Of a stretch of 57,783 nt of DNA, positions 9,439 to 18,779 are shown one piece after another. This DNA is from Pseudomonadota bacterium (GTDB taxonomy: Bacteria > Pseudomonadota > Gammaproteobacteria > Steroidobacterales > Steroidobacteraceae), in assembly GCA_021777555.1 (NCBI GenBank), contig JAJYDK010000023.1, positions 1-57,783 on the forward strand, in the 5' to 3' direction. A model generated the notes under the pieces. The model worked only from the letters and a program-made list of their open reading frames with translations. It had not been told where the DNA came from and made no database searches. The position numbers and the translations under genes are program-made. The first letter of the stretch is position 1. The number at the start of each line of letters is the position of its first letter.

Positions 9439-9905
9439 GCTTTCTTTGCCGCCTCCGGGATCGTGACTTTTCCGCCGCCGGTCTCGTCCATGTATTTCGC
9501 GAAGGCCTCTATGGCCGCCTCGCACACGGCAATGTCCTGTGTCCCGTTGCCTCCGGAAACTCCTATCCCGCCGACGACTTTGCCGTCGACGTAAATCGGG
9601 TAACCGCCAACAAAGACGGTGATGCGCCCACCATGCTGGGTAAAGATTCCCCATGCCTCCTCGCCTGGAAAGGTGTTGGTGAAGGTGTGGGTGATGCGGC
9701 GGTGCGCCGCCGCCGTGAACGCCTTGTTCTCGGCGATCTGAACGCTGGTCACTTTGCCCTTGTCCAGGCGGCGCAACGCGATGGGATAGCCCGCATCATC
9801 TGCGATGCAAATGACGTGGATTCCGCCGAGCTCCTCGGATTTCCTCTGTGCGGCATCGAGGAGGATTTCGGCATCGCTCAGGCTCAGCACGTTCTTGTTG
9901 ATCAT
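9435..9905 (-). CDS. HbpS/GlcG-like protein (DUF336)
   Basis: 156 aa. The sequence shows the family's hallmarks: an N-terminal helix region (LSLSDAEILLDAAQRKSEE), DAGYPIALRRLDKGKVTS and the glycine-rich end VVGGIGVSGGNGTQDIAVCEAA. Members include haem-binding HbpS and GlcG-type proteins often found beside oxidative catabolic genes; the molecular role is mostly unknown. No signal peptide is seen, so it is probably cytoplasmic. The start at 9905 was chosen because the family similarity begins at MINKNVLSLSDA; the longer frame upstream is untypical. It is first in a two-gene operon with the aldehyde dehydrogenase (4-nt overlap) and lies 46 nt from the palindrome TTGTCGACAA. Confidence 0.85.
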   Translation of the reverse strand: MINKNVLSLSDAEILLDAAQRKSEELGGIHVICIADDAGYPIALRRLDKGKVTSVQIAENKAFTAAAHRRITHTFTNTFPGEEAWGIFTQHGGRITVFVGGYPIYVDGKVVGGIGVSGGNGTQDIAVCEAAIEAFAKYMDETGGGKVTIPEAAKKA

Positions 9906-9950
9906 GGGGGCGTTCTCGGATACGGGTAGCCACTTCGAACGAGTGATATA

Positions 9951-9960
9951 TTGTCGACAA
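9951..9960. promoter_or_regulatory. perfect 10-bp palindrome, FCD-GntR operator candidate
   Basis: TTGTCGACAA, a perfect palindrome 46 nt upstream of the HbpS-like/ALDH operon. It fits the FadR-subfamily pattern TGT(A/C)-(G/T)ACA. Its flank ATATATTGT is nearly that of the sites at 3844 (minus strand) and 11089. Confidence 0.5.
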
Positions 9961-10047
9961 AATGTCACGAGGTCAAGCAACCATTCAAATTGCCGCCGGA
10001 CAGGGAGCCGATAGCAGGAACTCACCCGGGAGGGTAGAGTTTTCGCT

Positions 10048-10836
10048 TTATGGCGCGGTACGACGATGCACGCGTTGCTCTCTCCGAGGCGGTGTGCTCC
10101 CATGCGATCCCGCTCGTTTCCGTTCTGCTTCGCTCAGTTGTGCTTGCACCCAGTCACCGGTGTCCTTGACATGTCGTGCTGACAGCAGAGCCGCGAGCTC
10201 GGCATCTCCATGGATGATGGCCTGGGCAATTGCCGCGTGCTCGTTCCAGGTCTCGATGGCACGGTCGTCCCGCGCGGAGGCAAATAGCCAGAGCGTCTTC
10301 TCGCGCAGCGACCGGACATAGTCGGAGAGATAGCGATTGTGTGCCGCAGCTTCGACGAGGCTGTGGAACCGATCATTGAGCTCCCGCAGATGCTCCCTAT
10401 TTGACCCGCGGGCGGCCTCGTTCCCTTCGTCGACCAGGCTTGTCAAGGCCTGTCGCAGCTTATCGTCACCATGCTGCGCAGTCTTTCGCGCGTTCAAGCG
10501 CTCGAGCTCGATGCGAAGCTCGATGAGCTCGGCGACCTCTTCTTCCGAAATCAGCCGCACCCGAGCGCCTTTGCGCGGGCTCGTCGCAACGAGGCCTTCA
10601 GCCTGGAGCGCCAGTAACGCCTCGCGCACGGGATTGCGAGATACCTGGAACATTTGCGCGAGCTGCGATTCACGCAGTCGCTCACCTGGCTGCAGCCTGC
10701 CCGTTACGATGGCGTCGCGCAACGACCGCGTCACCGCGGCCTGCAGCGACTGATGCCTGGCACCGACGCTGACTGGTTGCTCGGTGAATTGCGCCACTGC
10801 CGTGGATTCGGCCACTGCCGCCTTGATGGTTCTCAT
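10048..10836 (-). CDS. GntR-family transcriptional regulator, FCD (FadR) subfamily
   Basis: 262 aa. The winged-helix GntR domain is at about 25-95, with GRLQPGERLRESQLAQMF and VSRNPVREALLALQ, followed by the all-helical FCD ligand domain with metal-site residues in DRFHSLVEAAAH and a late His in NEHAAIAQAI. FCD regulators usually repress catabolic genes and sense carboxylic or amino acids. The start at 10836 was chosen over 10845 because AGGA sits 9 nt upstream of it and touches the earlier ATG. It sits in the middle of the block where TTGTATACAA-like sites recur, so it is the best candidate for the regulator that reads them. Confidence 0.85.
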   Translation of the reverse strand: MRTIKAAVAESTAVAQFTEQPVSVGARHQSLQAAVTRSLRDAIVTGRLQPGERLRESQLAQMFQVSRNPVREALLALQAEGLVATSPRKGARVRLISEEEVAELIELRIELERLNARKTAQHGDDKLRQALTSLVDEGNEAARGSNREHLRELNDRFHSLVEAAAHNRYLSDYVRSLREKTLWLFASARDDRAIETWNEHAAIAQAIIHGDAELAALLSARHVKDTGDWVQAQLSEAERKRAGSHGSTPPRREQRVHRRTAP

Positions 10837-11088
10837 CGTTCTCATTCCTGGATCAGAGAGTTCAATGCTTCGGCAGCGCCCTCACAGATCACTCGGCACA
10901 CGCAAAGCGCTCATGCTATCGAAGGCCATTGCCCCGAATTTGCACACAGTATATCTCGGTATCTGCATTCCCATTGCGTTTGCAGAATCCGAAGATTTAA
11001 AGAGTATCGTGCCTGGAACGCCAAAGGGACGACTCAAGAGATGGGGTCACGATAAGTTTTCTAAGATGTTGCTTCATCATGTGAAATA

Positions 11089-11098
11089 TTGTATACCA
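11089..11098. promoter_or_regulatory. FCD-GntR-type operator candidate
   Basis: TTGTATACCA, in the longer context AAATATTGTATACCAAA, 42 nt before the gamma-glutamyltranspeptidase-like gene and in the region divergent from the GntR gene. It is the copy closest to the family consensus, apart from the CGAC variant at 9951. Confidence 0.5.
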
Positions 11099-11140
11099 AA
11101 TGGCAGTCGTCACGGGCATTGAGATGGCTCAGGGGCCGGC

Positions 11141-12643
11141 ATGATCGAAAGTCACGAGGGAAAACTCGCAGCGGCCGAGGTCCAGCGTCTTCCCGACGCT
11201 GTCATCGTTATGGCCGAGCAATGTCAGGCACGCGGCCCGCACGGCGCGGTGGCGGCGGCGGCTCCCGCGGCGGCCCTGGTCGGTGCAGAGGTGTTGCGTG
11301 CAGGAGGCAACGCATACGACGCAGCCGTCGCCGCGGCGCTCGCCGAGATCGTACTCCTGCCACCCAAGTGCGGACTCGCGGGGGACCTGATCGCCTTGGC
11401 CTGGAGGGCCGATCGCGAGGAACCCGAAGCGTTGCTCGCGATTGGCGGCGCGCCTGCGGGGCTCGCCGAGGTCGCCGCTCGGGGTCAAATGCGCGCAACG
11501 GGACCAATGTCGGTAGGGGTGCCAGGCGCACCGGCAGGATACCTTGCGCTCGCCGCTCGTGGGCGCGTCCCACTCGAGCGGCTCGCAGCTCCCGCGATCG
11601 AGATGGCTCGAGGCGGATTCTGCTGGTCGCGAATCTGCTCGCTGCTATCGGAGGAGGCGGCCGATCTCGTCGCTCGATACAATCCGAGCGGCACGCGATA
11701 CTTCCCGAACAACCGGATCATCCCTCCCGGCGCGGTGACACGGCTGCCGGGCCTGGCGGCTGCCATCGAGTCCTTTGTCCGCGAGCGCGCCGGCTTCCTG
11801 ACCGGTGAGGTGGGTGAGGCCATCCTTTCTTGCGTGCGCCGTCATGGCGGCATTCTCACCAGGGCCGATTTCGAGACATCAGCGACCGCCGAGTGGGTGG
11901 CTGCGGCACGGGGGCAGTTGGCGGATCGGCCACTATTCGTGACACCCGCCCCCACGCACGGCCCGGCTCTGCTACGGGCGCTGAACCGGATGGCGCACTC
12001 CGACATTGATCCTGCCGTTGCGGTTCACGGCGATGTGATGCAGGCGCTCAAGTGGCAGCGCGGCGAGCTCGCCGATCCCAGCGGGACTTCGATGGTATCG
12101 GCCGCGGACATGGAAGGGACGTTGGTCACGATCGTCCATTCCAACTCCTATCCGCGTTTTGGCAGCGGCCTGGTGGCGGAGCCGTATGACCTAATTCTGG
12201 CCAATCGGGCTGGCCGCGGATTTAGCGATCAACCGGGCCACCCGAATTTTCCCGCTCCCGGCCGACGCCCGGCGACCACGCTGCACGCCTGGGCGGTGTC
12301 GGGTCCAGGGCGGATCCGATGGCAAGGGGCTACACCTGGGGGCGACAATCAGATGCCCTGGAACGCCCAGACGTTAGCCCGAATGGCCGTCGGCGGCGCC
12401 GACATTGGCCAGCTCATTCTCTCCCCTCGATGGCAGTGGCACCCGGCGGATGACTCGCTGACCGTCGAAGCGGGTTTCAAGGCGGCAGAGCTCGAGCTGC
12501 TGCGCTCCTTCGCCAGCCGGCTCCACAAAGTGGAGCAATGGGCGATCCGCTCGGCCATGCAGATCGTCACTAGCGACGCAGACAAGGGAATCGTGTCGGC
12601 GGCCGCCGATCCGAGAACCGTCGGGGCCGCGCTGGCGTTCTGA
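11141..12643 (+). CDS. gamma-glutamyltranspeptidase-like Ntn-hydrolase
   Basis: 500 aa, short for the family (commonly 520-580). The N-terminal half has the GGT signature GAEVLRAGGNAYDAAVAAAL and GVPGAPAGYLAL. The autocatalytic nucleophile is the Thr at 316 (DPSGTSMVSAAD, in place of the usual TTHFSVVD), followed by IVHSNSYPRFGSGLV and a P-G-rich TT motif (GRRPATTL). No signal peptide is visible, unlike typical periplasmic GGTs, so it may be cytoplasmic and act on an internal gamma-glutamyl or other amide. AGGGG 6 nt before the ATG supports the start. It stands alone behind its own GntR-type operator; the substrate is unknown. Confidence 0.78.
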   Translation: MIESHEGKLAAAEVQRLPDAVIVMAEQCQARGPHGAVAAAAPAAALVGAEVLRAGGNAYDAAVAAALAEIVLLPPKCGLAGDLIALAWRADREEPEALLAIGGAPAGLAEVAARGQMRATGPMSVGVPGAPAGYLALAARGRVPLERLAAPAIEMARGGFCWSRICSLLSEEAADLVARYNPSGTRYFPNNRIIPPGAVTRLPGLAAAIESFVRERAGFLTGEVGEAILSCVRRHGGILTRADFETSATAEWVAAARGQLADRPLFVTPAPTHGPALLRALNRMAHSDIDPAVAVHGDVMQALKWQRGELADPSGTSMVSAADMEGTLVTIVHSNSYPRFGSGLVAEPYDLILANRAGRGFSDQPGHPNFPAPGRRPATTLHAWAVSGPGRIRWQGATPGGDNQMPWNAQTLARMAVGGADIGQLILSPRWQWHPADDSLTVEAGFKAAELELLRSFASRLHKVEQWAIRSAMQIVTSDADKGIVSAAADPRTVGAALAF

Positions 12644-13631
12644 GCCACTCGTGCCGATGCGTGCGAGAAAAGCGTGATCATCATGCGCAATCCGAAGATC
12701 GTCTTGTCGCGACCTGTTGCGCCGGAGCGAATGGATTTGGGATGCCGCCGAAGTTGGCACATATTGAAAATCAAGCTGCACGAATCACTTTGGCATCAAT
12801 AGGGCTTAACAGGTCAGCTCGATGATGCCTTTCATATGACCGAACTGACTAGGGCACGCCGGAGAATAAGCCGGTGTCGCGGTCAAGTGCGAACGCGAGG
12901 CTCGGGTGGCTTGCGAACGGCGCCTGTGAGGTGATGCCACCCTTGAGGCCAAGCAGATGTGGTCGCGGTCATCGATAGCGCGCATGTAGTGCAGAATGAC
13001 ATTGATCGTGCGCGGGCTCAGCAGTCCCGAACGCTAGACTGTTTTGTTGACGTAGAGAGTACATGCTGAAATTGCCTGATCGCCACACAGAACGCCAACG
13101 CTGAGTTGGTTGGTCAGCGAGAGATCGTCGGAATCGAAACCTTCTCCGGGCCGGTACCGTGGAGTCTGGCACGGAGTGTGCGGGTGCCGGAAAATGCGCC
13201 GATGAAGTCGCTGCGGTCATTGCGCGCGGACGTATCGGCCGATTAGTGCACTTCGCCGATCAATTGGGCGCCAATGCAAGATTGAATTCAACACATCTGC
13301 ATTGCAGGCGCGCTTCTGCCGCGTGGCGTCGTACGGGCCGTCAGGCGGGTTGTCGTCGAACGCAACGGCAGGGATAGTCAAAGTCGGGGCCGCGTCTACC
13401 TTCAGCGTGATCCTGAGCGAAGACAGGGGACGGGTCGGCCGGGCGGCGCAAAAAAACGGGAGACTGTGCTATTGGCCAGCCCATCATGATGTTCATGACC
13501 AGCTTCGCATACCGGTCGACGATGAACTCCGTTTAGCGACTTCGCCGTCCGAGCCCCGCATTCAACCCGTCATTTCATCGAGGAAATCTTGCCGATACCG
13601 TAGCTCCCAGAGGCGAGTCGTGCGGTCTCCC
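12644..13631. other. gene-poor stretch with degenerate coding remnants
   Basis: About 1 kb with no intact gene. On the minus strand two frames carry protein-like text broken by frameshifts and stops: roughly 13150-13030 reads GEGFDSDDLSLTNQLSV and ends in NKTV-stop, and roughly 12955-12850 reads LGLKGGITSQAP and ends in GLFSGVP-stop. These look like remains of one decayed gene that I cannot name. The short open frames listed on the plus strand here lack any motif. Confidence 0.4.
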
Positions 13632-14465
13632 TCAACAGCCAATCGACAGATTTGATGTCAAGGCACGCAGCGCGGCAATGACGCTCTTCGGCGTCAGGCT
13701 GCCGGTTCGCGGGTTGTCCGGGAGTGGCCGGCTCGAGAGCTTGAGGTCGAAGTCAGCCGAATCCGAGCGCACGTGCAGCTCCTGAACATTCTCTTTGAGC
13801 CCGGGTACGACCCATATTTCAACACGCGTGCGGGTCGGGCCGATTCCAGCTAAACTCACAGTGGCCGCTACATTCGCGTTTGCCGGAAAAACCTGAGCCG
13901 CATCGCGAGCGCTGCCCTGGAATATCAACTCCGCGCTCGTGAAATCAAGCAGCGGGATGTTCCGTTGCACCACGTAGGGCGCTCCGGCGAGACTGTGCGG
14001 TGGCTTTCTGGTGATCAGCGTGACCGAGTGGATGTTACCTTCGGCAGCAGCCCTAATCGCATCGAGCCCCAGAATTCCCCCCGAAGGGACGATGATGCGC
14101 GCTCCAGTCACTTTCGCCTTGGCAATGAGATCCTCGCGTGACAACAGCGCGCCGGAGCTCATCGTCACTAGAATCAGTCCCGCGTCGATCGCCGGAGTGG
14201 CCACTTGATCATACACGGCAGCAGGCGCGCATTCCACTACCACGTCGGCGAACGAGGCGAGTTGATTAAGGGCAACCAGGCGAGGCTTGGATCGCAGCCG
14301 GGCCAGCCTGTCCAATGCCTTCACCGTATCTCTCGCCGAGACGGCGGACAATTCGAGGCCGGCAATCCCCCCATCCAATGCCTGCACGACTTCCATGCCG
14401 ATGGCGCCGAGACCACCCACACCGACGCGCAGCGTCGATCCGTGCTTTAAGACCATATGGGGCAT
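13632..14465 (-). CDS. L-aspartate dehydrogenase-like protein (NadX/DUF108 family)
   Basis: 277 aa. The N-terminal Rossmann fold has RVGVGGLGAIG. The family core is clear: IIVPSGGILGLDAIRAA, the stretch around FPANANVAATVSLAGIGP, and a C-terminal substrate segment. Aspartate dehydrogenases convert L-aspartate to iminoaspartate with NAD(P). The usual DP and NTH residues of the active-site loop are replaced here (VPGLKENVQELH), so the substrate may be another amino acid. The start at 14465 gives 8 nt between GGAG and the ATG; the ATG at 14471 is too close to it. It follows the TauE-type permease by 16 nt and is probably co-transcribed with it. Confidence 0.75.
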   Translation of the reverse strand: MPHMVLKHGSTLRVGVGGLGAIGMEVVQALDGGIAGLELSAVSARDTVKALDRLARLRSKPRLVALNQLASFADVVVECAPAAVYDQVATPAIDAGLILVTMSSGALLSREDLIAKAKVTGARIIVPSGGILGLDAIRAAAEGNIHSVTLITRKPPHSLAGAPYVVQRNIPLLDFTSAELIFQGSARDAAQVFPANANVAATVSLAGIGPTRTRVEIWVVPGLKENVQELHVRSDSADFDLKLSSRPLPDNPRTGSLTPKSVIAALRALTSNLSIGC

Positions 14466-14481
14466 GCGCATTTCTCCGGCG

Positions 14482-15210
14482 TTAGAGTAGAGCTTTGCTG
14501 ATCAGGACGATGGCAGAAGCGCCGGCGACCCCTAGGACGGCGCGGCGGGTGCGCGTGGAATTCATGTGCGGGATGATGTGATTGGAAATCCAGAATCCGG
14601 CGGCCATGGGCGGGAGGAAGAGCAGGCCTGTCAGGATTTGTGCCGAGCCGAACTTTCCGACTGTCGCAAGCACCGCCAGAGAAAATGACGCGCCGAGCGC
14701 CAAATAGGCGGCCATTGTGGAACGTATTGTTGCCGGTGCATCATGTTGGTAGACCAGAATGATCGGCAGTGATCCGAGCGAGGTAAGTGTGCCCATGAAA
14801 CCTGACACGGTCCCTGCCGTCAGGAGATTGCGTACCGTAGGACGCGCCCGCCAGCCGGTGTTACTCAGAAGCACGGCGCCCAGTACCGAGATACCGAACA
14901 GCAAATTGTAGCCAGCCATCGATAGCAGCGAGAACGCGCCCCCGGCCAGAACGCTGCCGGCGATCCGTCCGACCAAGGCAATCGACAGTCCCCTGCGATC
15001 GATCGACCGCCACTCTCTGACACAGATCATGAGGCAAAGCAGTACTCCGAGGGCAAGCAGCGGGCCAGGGACAAACAACGGGTTGATCAGCAATAGGATC
15101 GGCGCGGCGACCATGCCCAAACCCGCTCCTGTACAGCCTTGAACCAGGGCGCCGGCAAAAACCGTCAGGCCTGCGAGCAGGAGAGCAGGCCAGTGGGTTG
15201 AGGCGATCAT
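14482..15210 (-). CDS. TauE/SafE-family membrane transporter
   Basis: 242 aa, mostly hydrophobic, with about eight membrane segments. The family pattern is visible near the N-terminus (GALVQGCTGAGLGMVAAPILL, with P-rich loop INPLFVPGP) and again in the second half (VSGFMGTLTSLGSLPIILVYQ). TauE/SafE proteins export or import small anions such as sulfite, sulfoacetate or organic acids. It is first in an operon with the aspartate-dehydrogenase-like gene and is divergent from a TonB receptor, with GTATAC palindromes between them. The substrate cannot be read from the sequence. Confidence 0.82.
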   Translation of the reverse strand: MIASTHWPALLLAGLTVFAGALVQGCTGAGLGMVAAPILLLINPLFVPGPLLALGVLLCLMICVREWRSIDRRGLSIALVGRIAGSVLAGGAFSLLSMAGYNLLFGISVLGAVLLSNTGWRARPTVRNLLTAGTVSGFMGTLTSLGSLPIILVYQHDAPATIRSTMAAYLALGASFSLAVLATVGKFGSAQILTGLLFLPPMAAGFWISNHIIPHMNSTRTRRAVLGVAGASAIVLISKALL

Positions 15211-15270
15211 CCGAAAACAGCCACTGGCAGAAATTCAAAATTCATGAGAAGAGTATCCATAGCTGAAATA

Positions 15271-15280
15271 ATGTATACCG
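15271..15280. promoter_or_regulatory. FCD-GntR-type operator candidate
   Basis: ATGTATACCG, 61 nt upstream of the TauE-type gene (minus strand). It carries the core TGTATAC shared with the sites at 4092, 11089 and 15417. Confidence 0.4.
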
Positions 15281-15379
15281 TCGACGAATTGGCTTCCACT
15301 GGCGGAAACCGAGTCCGAACGATTGCTCCCGTAAGTTCAGGCAGCGGATTTTCTGATTCCTCTTTTCTAGGTTGCGGAT

Positions 15380-15389
15380 TGTACGTACA
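15380..15389. promoter_or_regulatory. 10-bp palindrome TGTACGTACA
   Basis: A perfect palindrome in the middle of the divergent TauE/TonB intergenic region. It differs from the TGTATACA core by a CG inserted at the centre, and may be a spaced version of the same operator. Confidence 0.3.
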
Positions 15390-15416
15390 TTGCCAATCTT
15401 GATTCTCGGCGTAATA

Positions 15417-15426
15417 CCGTATACAG
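15417..15426. promoter_or_regulatory. FCD-GntR-type operator candidate
   Basis: CCGTATACAG, on the TonB side of the intergenic region; its complement reads CTGTATACGG. It is about 165 nt ahead of the TonB receptor start. Confidence 0.4.
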
Positions 15427-15592
15427 TCGACGCGATACGGTTCCTGAGGGGGGATTTAGCTCGGCTGCGGACCGCGAAGAAGCGAACCATGGGCGGGCAT
15501 CAGATTGCCCGGTTGCAACCGGCAAATCTCAGATCGACCGCGGGAATCGAAGTAAATACGTTGTAGAGCGAGAAATTCATATAGGGGGAGCA

Positions 15593-18304
15593 ATGTTCAA
15601 CCGCACGTCTGCGATGTATCCAGCTCGTCTTTCCTCGGCAGGCCGCCGAGGCACTTCAAGAAAGGCCCCACTGCTGCTTTCACCGGTGGCAGTGATTGCA
15701 AGTGCCTGTGCATTGGCGCAAGGCGCTCCTGCGGGTGCGCCGGTCCATGATCACGCCGCCTCACCTTCAAACAAGGACACGGCGACGAAGACGGCGTCGC
15801 AGCCGGCTCTGAGAGAAATAGAGGTCATCGGCCTGCGATACCGGGTGCGGTCCCTCCTCGACACGCCGTCGCCCGTCGATGTCGTCGGAGCACACCAGAT
15901 TGAGAATCAGCCGACGAGTGATATCACAGACATTCTGCGCGACACGATTCCGTCATTCTCGACGAATGACAACGCCATCACCGGAACCGGCACTACCGTA
16001 CGTCCCGCGGAGATGCGCGGACTTCCTCCGGATCAAACGCTCGTCCTCATTAACGGCAAGCGTTGGCACCGTTCCGCCGACATCACGGTCTTTTCCGGCC
16101 CGCTTTCCGACAACACGGAGTCAGTAGACCTCGGATCCTTGCCAGCGTCGGCATTCAAGGCCGTACAAGTGATGCGTGACGGCGCCAGCGCCCTGTATGG
16201 CTCGGATGCCATGGCCGGCGTCATCAACTTCGTTCTGAGCGATCAGCTGGGCGGCTTTATATCCGTAAAAGGCGGGCAAGCTTTCGACGGTGGTGCCAAT
16301 TCCAATGGCGCCGGTAACGGCGCCAACTATGAGCTCGACGCGGCGTATGGAGTCCCCCTCGGACTCGATCATTCGGGCTTTGCCCGATTCACCGTGGAGT
16401 ACAGCGGTGCCTCGCCGACGAACCGCTCCTCTCCGACCGACCAACCGGCGCTGCGCGCCATGGGCTTTACACATGTTCCGGATTCCCCAAGGCTCGGCAC
16501 ACCGGGGATTCACCGCAATCTAAAGGTATTCGTAAACAGCGGGATGCCGATCAACAATGAAGCGAAACTATACGCCTTCGGCGGCTATTCGCAGCGCAGT
16601 ACGTACGACGATTTCTTCTTCCGCGACCCGACGGCAACGGACGGCATATTCACCTTTACCGACGCCGCAGGGAAAGAAGCGTATCTCGTAGGGAACCTGA
16701 CCCCTGGAGTCGGCCCCACCTGTCCGAGCTCACCCACCAATCCGATCGAGGTCAGTACTCCCGGATCTCTGCAAACGCTGCAGGCGGGTCTTGCCGCAGC
16801 GGGGCCGAGTTGCTTTTCATTCCTGAGCTTTTATCCGGGCGGATACGTACCCCGCTTCAGAACACAGCTTACGGACATCGGCGGCTATATGGGCGTGCGC
16901 GGCACGATGAATAATGGACTGCACTATGACGTGAGCGTCGGCTCAGGCCGGAATTACATCAATTTCGCGGGCACGACGGGTCTCAACGCGAGTCTGGGCC
17001 CGACGAGCCCAACGTCGTTTAGCACCGTCGGAGCACGCACGCAGCTGGAGAACACCGGCAACATTGATCTTACGTATCCGCTGCATGTGGCCGGTCTGGC
17101 TTCCCCCTTGCACATTGCGACCGGCGCCCAGGCGTTTCACCAGGAGTGGTCGTGCACTCCGGGGCAGGGTTCGACGTTTGCCGACAATGCGGTGCTCGCC
17201 GCTCAGGGGTTCGTCCCGGGGGTGGATTTCGCAGGGCCATGCACTCCAGACATCGCCGGTACCTTCGACTCGGACAATTATTCCTATTATCTGGACATGG
17301 GCGCTGACGTGACCAGCCGATGGAATCTGGATGTTGCGGGACGCGCTGAGAAATTCAGCGATACTGGCAGCGTGGTCACGTACAAAGTAGCCAGCATTTA
17401 CCATCTCACCCGGGAATTTGCGGTTCGGGCTACCTACGATGAAGGACTTCATGATCCGTCGCCGGGACAGAGACACTTCGAGGCCCTCAACGAGAGCTTT
17501 AGCAGTTCCGGCGTGAGAACTCTAACGGGAACCATTTCCCCGACCGATCCTGCGGCGATGTCCGTAGGTGCCAAGCCGCTGGTGCCGGAAGTCTCGCATA
17601 GCTTAAGCGCTGGGTTCGTCCTGAATGCTCACCTCGTAAAGGCAACGCTTGACTTCTACCAAATCGATGAAGCACATCGGCTCACAATCTCGCAAAACTA
17701 CATACTGACCCCTGGGCAGCAGGCGGCACTGGTTGCTGAGGGCAACGTGCAGGCTGCGGAATACTCATTATTCAATTTTCCGATCAACGCGCTGAACACG
17801 AAAACCGTAGGAGCCGATCTTCGTGCGGTCGCACCACTCAGTTTCATCCACTGGGGAAGAAACACACTCAATCTGACGGCAAACTATAACCACACGCACG
17901 TCAGAGATCAGGCGCAAGCTCAGGCTAACGGTTTGTCGACAGACAACATCATAATATTGCAGGACGAGCTGCCAAAATGGCGTAGCACTCTCTCACTGAC
18001 GCACGTTGAAGCCAGATGGTATGCGACTTTGCGCGCGAATTATTGGGGATCGGCTGTCGACTGCCTGTTCTACACCTGCTCGCTGGCCACCAATTTGGCT
18101 CCGAGGGTCACCTTCGACTTGGTGGGCGGATACAAATTGACGGACCGTCTGCATCTGCTGATCGGCCTCGAGAATTTCACCGACGTATATCCAACCAAGG
18201 AAAAATATCCTACCGTAGCAGGTAACACATATCCGCTGACGAATATTTTTGGAAACAACGGCGGCGAATGGTATGCGCAGGTCAAATACGACTTTCCATG
18301 GTGA
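15593..18304 (+). CDS. TonB-dependent outer-membrane receptor
   Basis: 903 aa. The N-terminus (about 45 aa, basic then hydrophobic, ending ALAQGAPAG) is a signal peptide. The plug domain spans about 90-230, with TPSPVDVVGAHQIENQ, VRPAEMRGLPPDQTLVLINGKRWH and the RDGASALYGSDAMAGVINFVL motif typical of these receptors. The remainder is a 22-strand barrel with alternating aromatic strands and ends YAQVKYDFPW, a proper aromatic C-terminus. It imports a scarce or large ligand across the outer membrane; the catabolic neighbours suggest an organic substrate instead of a siderophore, by inference. GGGGGAG lies close upstream of the ATG. Confidence 0.9.
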   Translation: MFNRTSAMYPARLSSAGRRGTSRKAPLLLSPVAVIASACALAQGAPAGAPVHDHAASPSNKDTATKTASQPALREIEVIGLRYRVRSLLDTPSPVDVVGAHQIENQPTSDITDILRDTIPSFSTNDNAITGTGTTVRPAEMRGLPPDQTLVLINGKRWHRSADITVFSGPLSDNTESVDLGSLPASAFKAVQVMRDGASALYGSDAMAGVINFVLSDQLGGFISVKGGQAFDGGANSNGAGNGANYELDAAYGVPLGLDHSGFARFTVEYSGASPTNRSSPTDQPALRAMGFTHVPDSPRLGTPGIHRNLKVFVNSGMPINNEAKLYAFGGYSQRSTYDDFFFRDPTATDGIFTFTDAAGKEAYLVGNLTPGVGPTCPSSPTNPIEVSTPGSLQTLQAGLAAAGPSCFSFLSFYPGGYVPRFRTQLTDIGGYMGVRGTMNNGLHYDVSVGSGRNYINFAGTTGLNASLGPTSPTSFSTVGARTQLENTGNIDLTYPLHVAGLASPLHIATGAQAFHQEWSCTPGQGSTFADNAVLAAQGFVPGVDFAGPCTPDIAGTFDSDNYSYYLDMGADVTSRWNLDVAGRAEKFSDTGSVVTYKVASIYHLTREFAVRATYDEGLHDPSPGQRHFEALNESFSSSGVRTLTGTISPTDPAAMSVGAKPLVPEVSHSLSAGFVLNAHLVKATLDFYQIDEAHRLTISQNYILTPGQQAALVAEGNVQAAEYSLFNFPINALNTKTVGADLRAVAPLSFIHWGRNTLNLTANYNHTHVRDQAQAQANGLSTDNIIILQDELPKWRSTLSLTHVEARWYATLRANYWGSAVDCLFYTCSLATNLAPRVTFDLVGGYKLTDRLHLLIGLENFTDVYPTKEKYPTVAGNTYPLTNIFGNNGGEWYAQVKYDFPW

Positions 18305-18779
18305 AGAGGTCGCATAGTATCGTTTGACTTGTCAGAGGGTGGGTACGTGCAGTTCTCGCGACGCTACGACTACCAGGTAGAGCGGGAATGTACGTGCCCA
18401 CCGGATGAGCGACACAGCGCACGCGATCTCTCGATTTGCCCTCGTGGCTCGTCTGCGGAAATGCATGCAGAAGTATCGAGCGTTCCTCTCGCCGTCTGTG
18501 CTAGTAGTGTTGCCGGTTCGGTCGCAGAGTGATTGCACGCTCTGTGTAGGTGAGCTCGGTGGGATTTCCGTCAGATTCATGCATCAAGTGTCACGCGTCA
18601 GGCGTCATGTTCCAATGTTGCCGGGCCAATCCGCCTCACGCAGATGAGCAGGGCTTCATTGTGGTGGATTCGCGAACCAATGGCCCGCTCGAGAATTCGC
18701 CGAGTCGGGCTCGAGTGTATTCCGTGTCGGCGGGTGCTCATGTCGTCGCGTTGGTGCCGGTGGCGGCTCCGCCCGGGCT
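18305..18779. other. intergenic, no recognisable gene
   Basis: Between the TonB receptor and a decayed TolC fragment. Several short frames are open but none has a recognisable motif. No operator or terminator with a T-run was seen. Confidence 0.5.

Noticed and set aside
13302-13655. 117-codon plus-strand frame
   Set aside because: Runs into the end of the aspartate-dehydrogenase-like gene, lacks a ribosome site and motif; treated as part of a decayed region.
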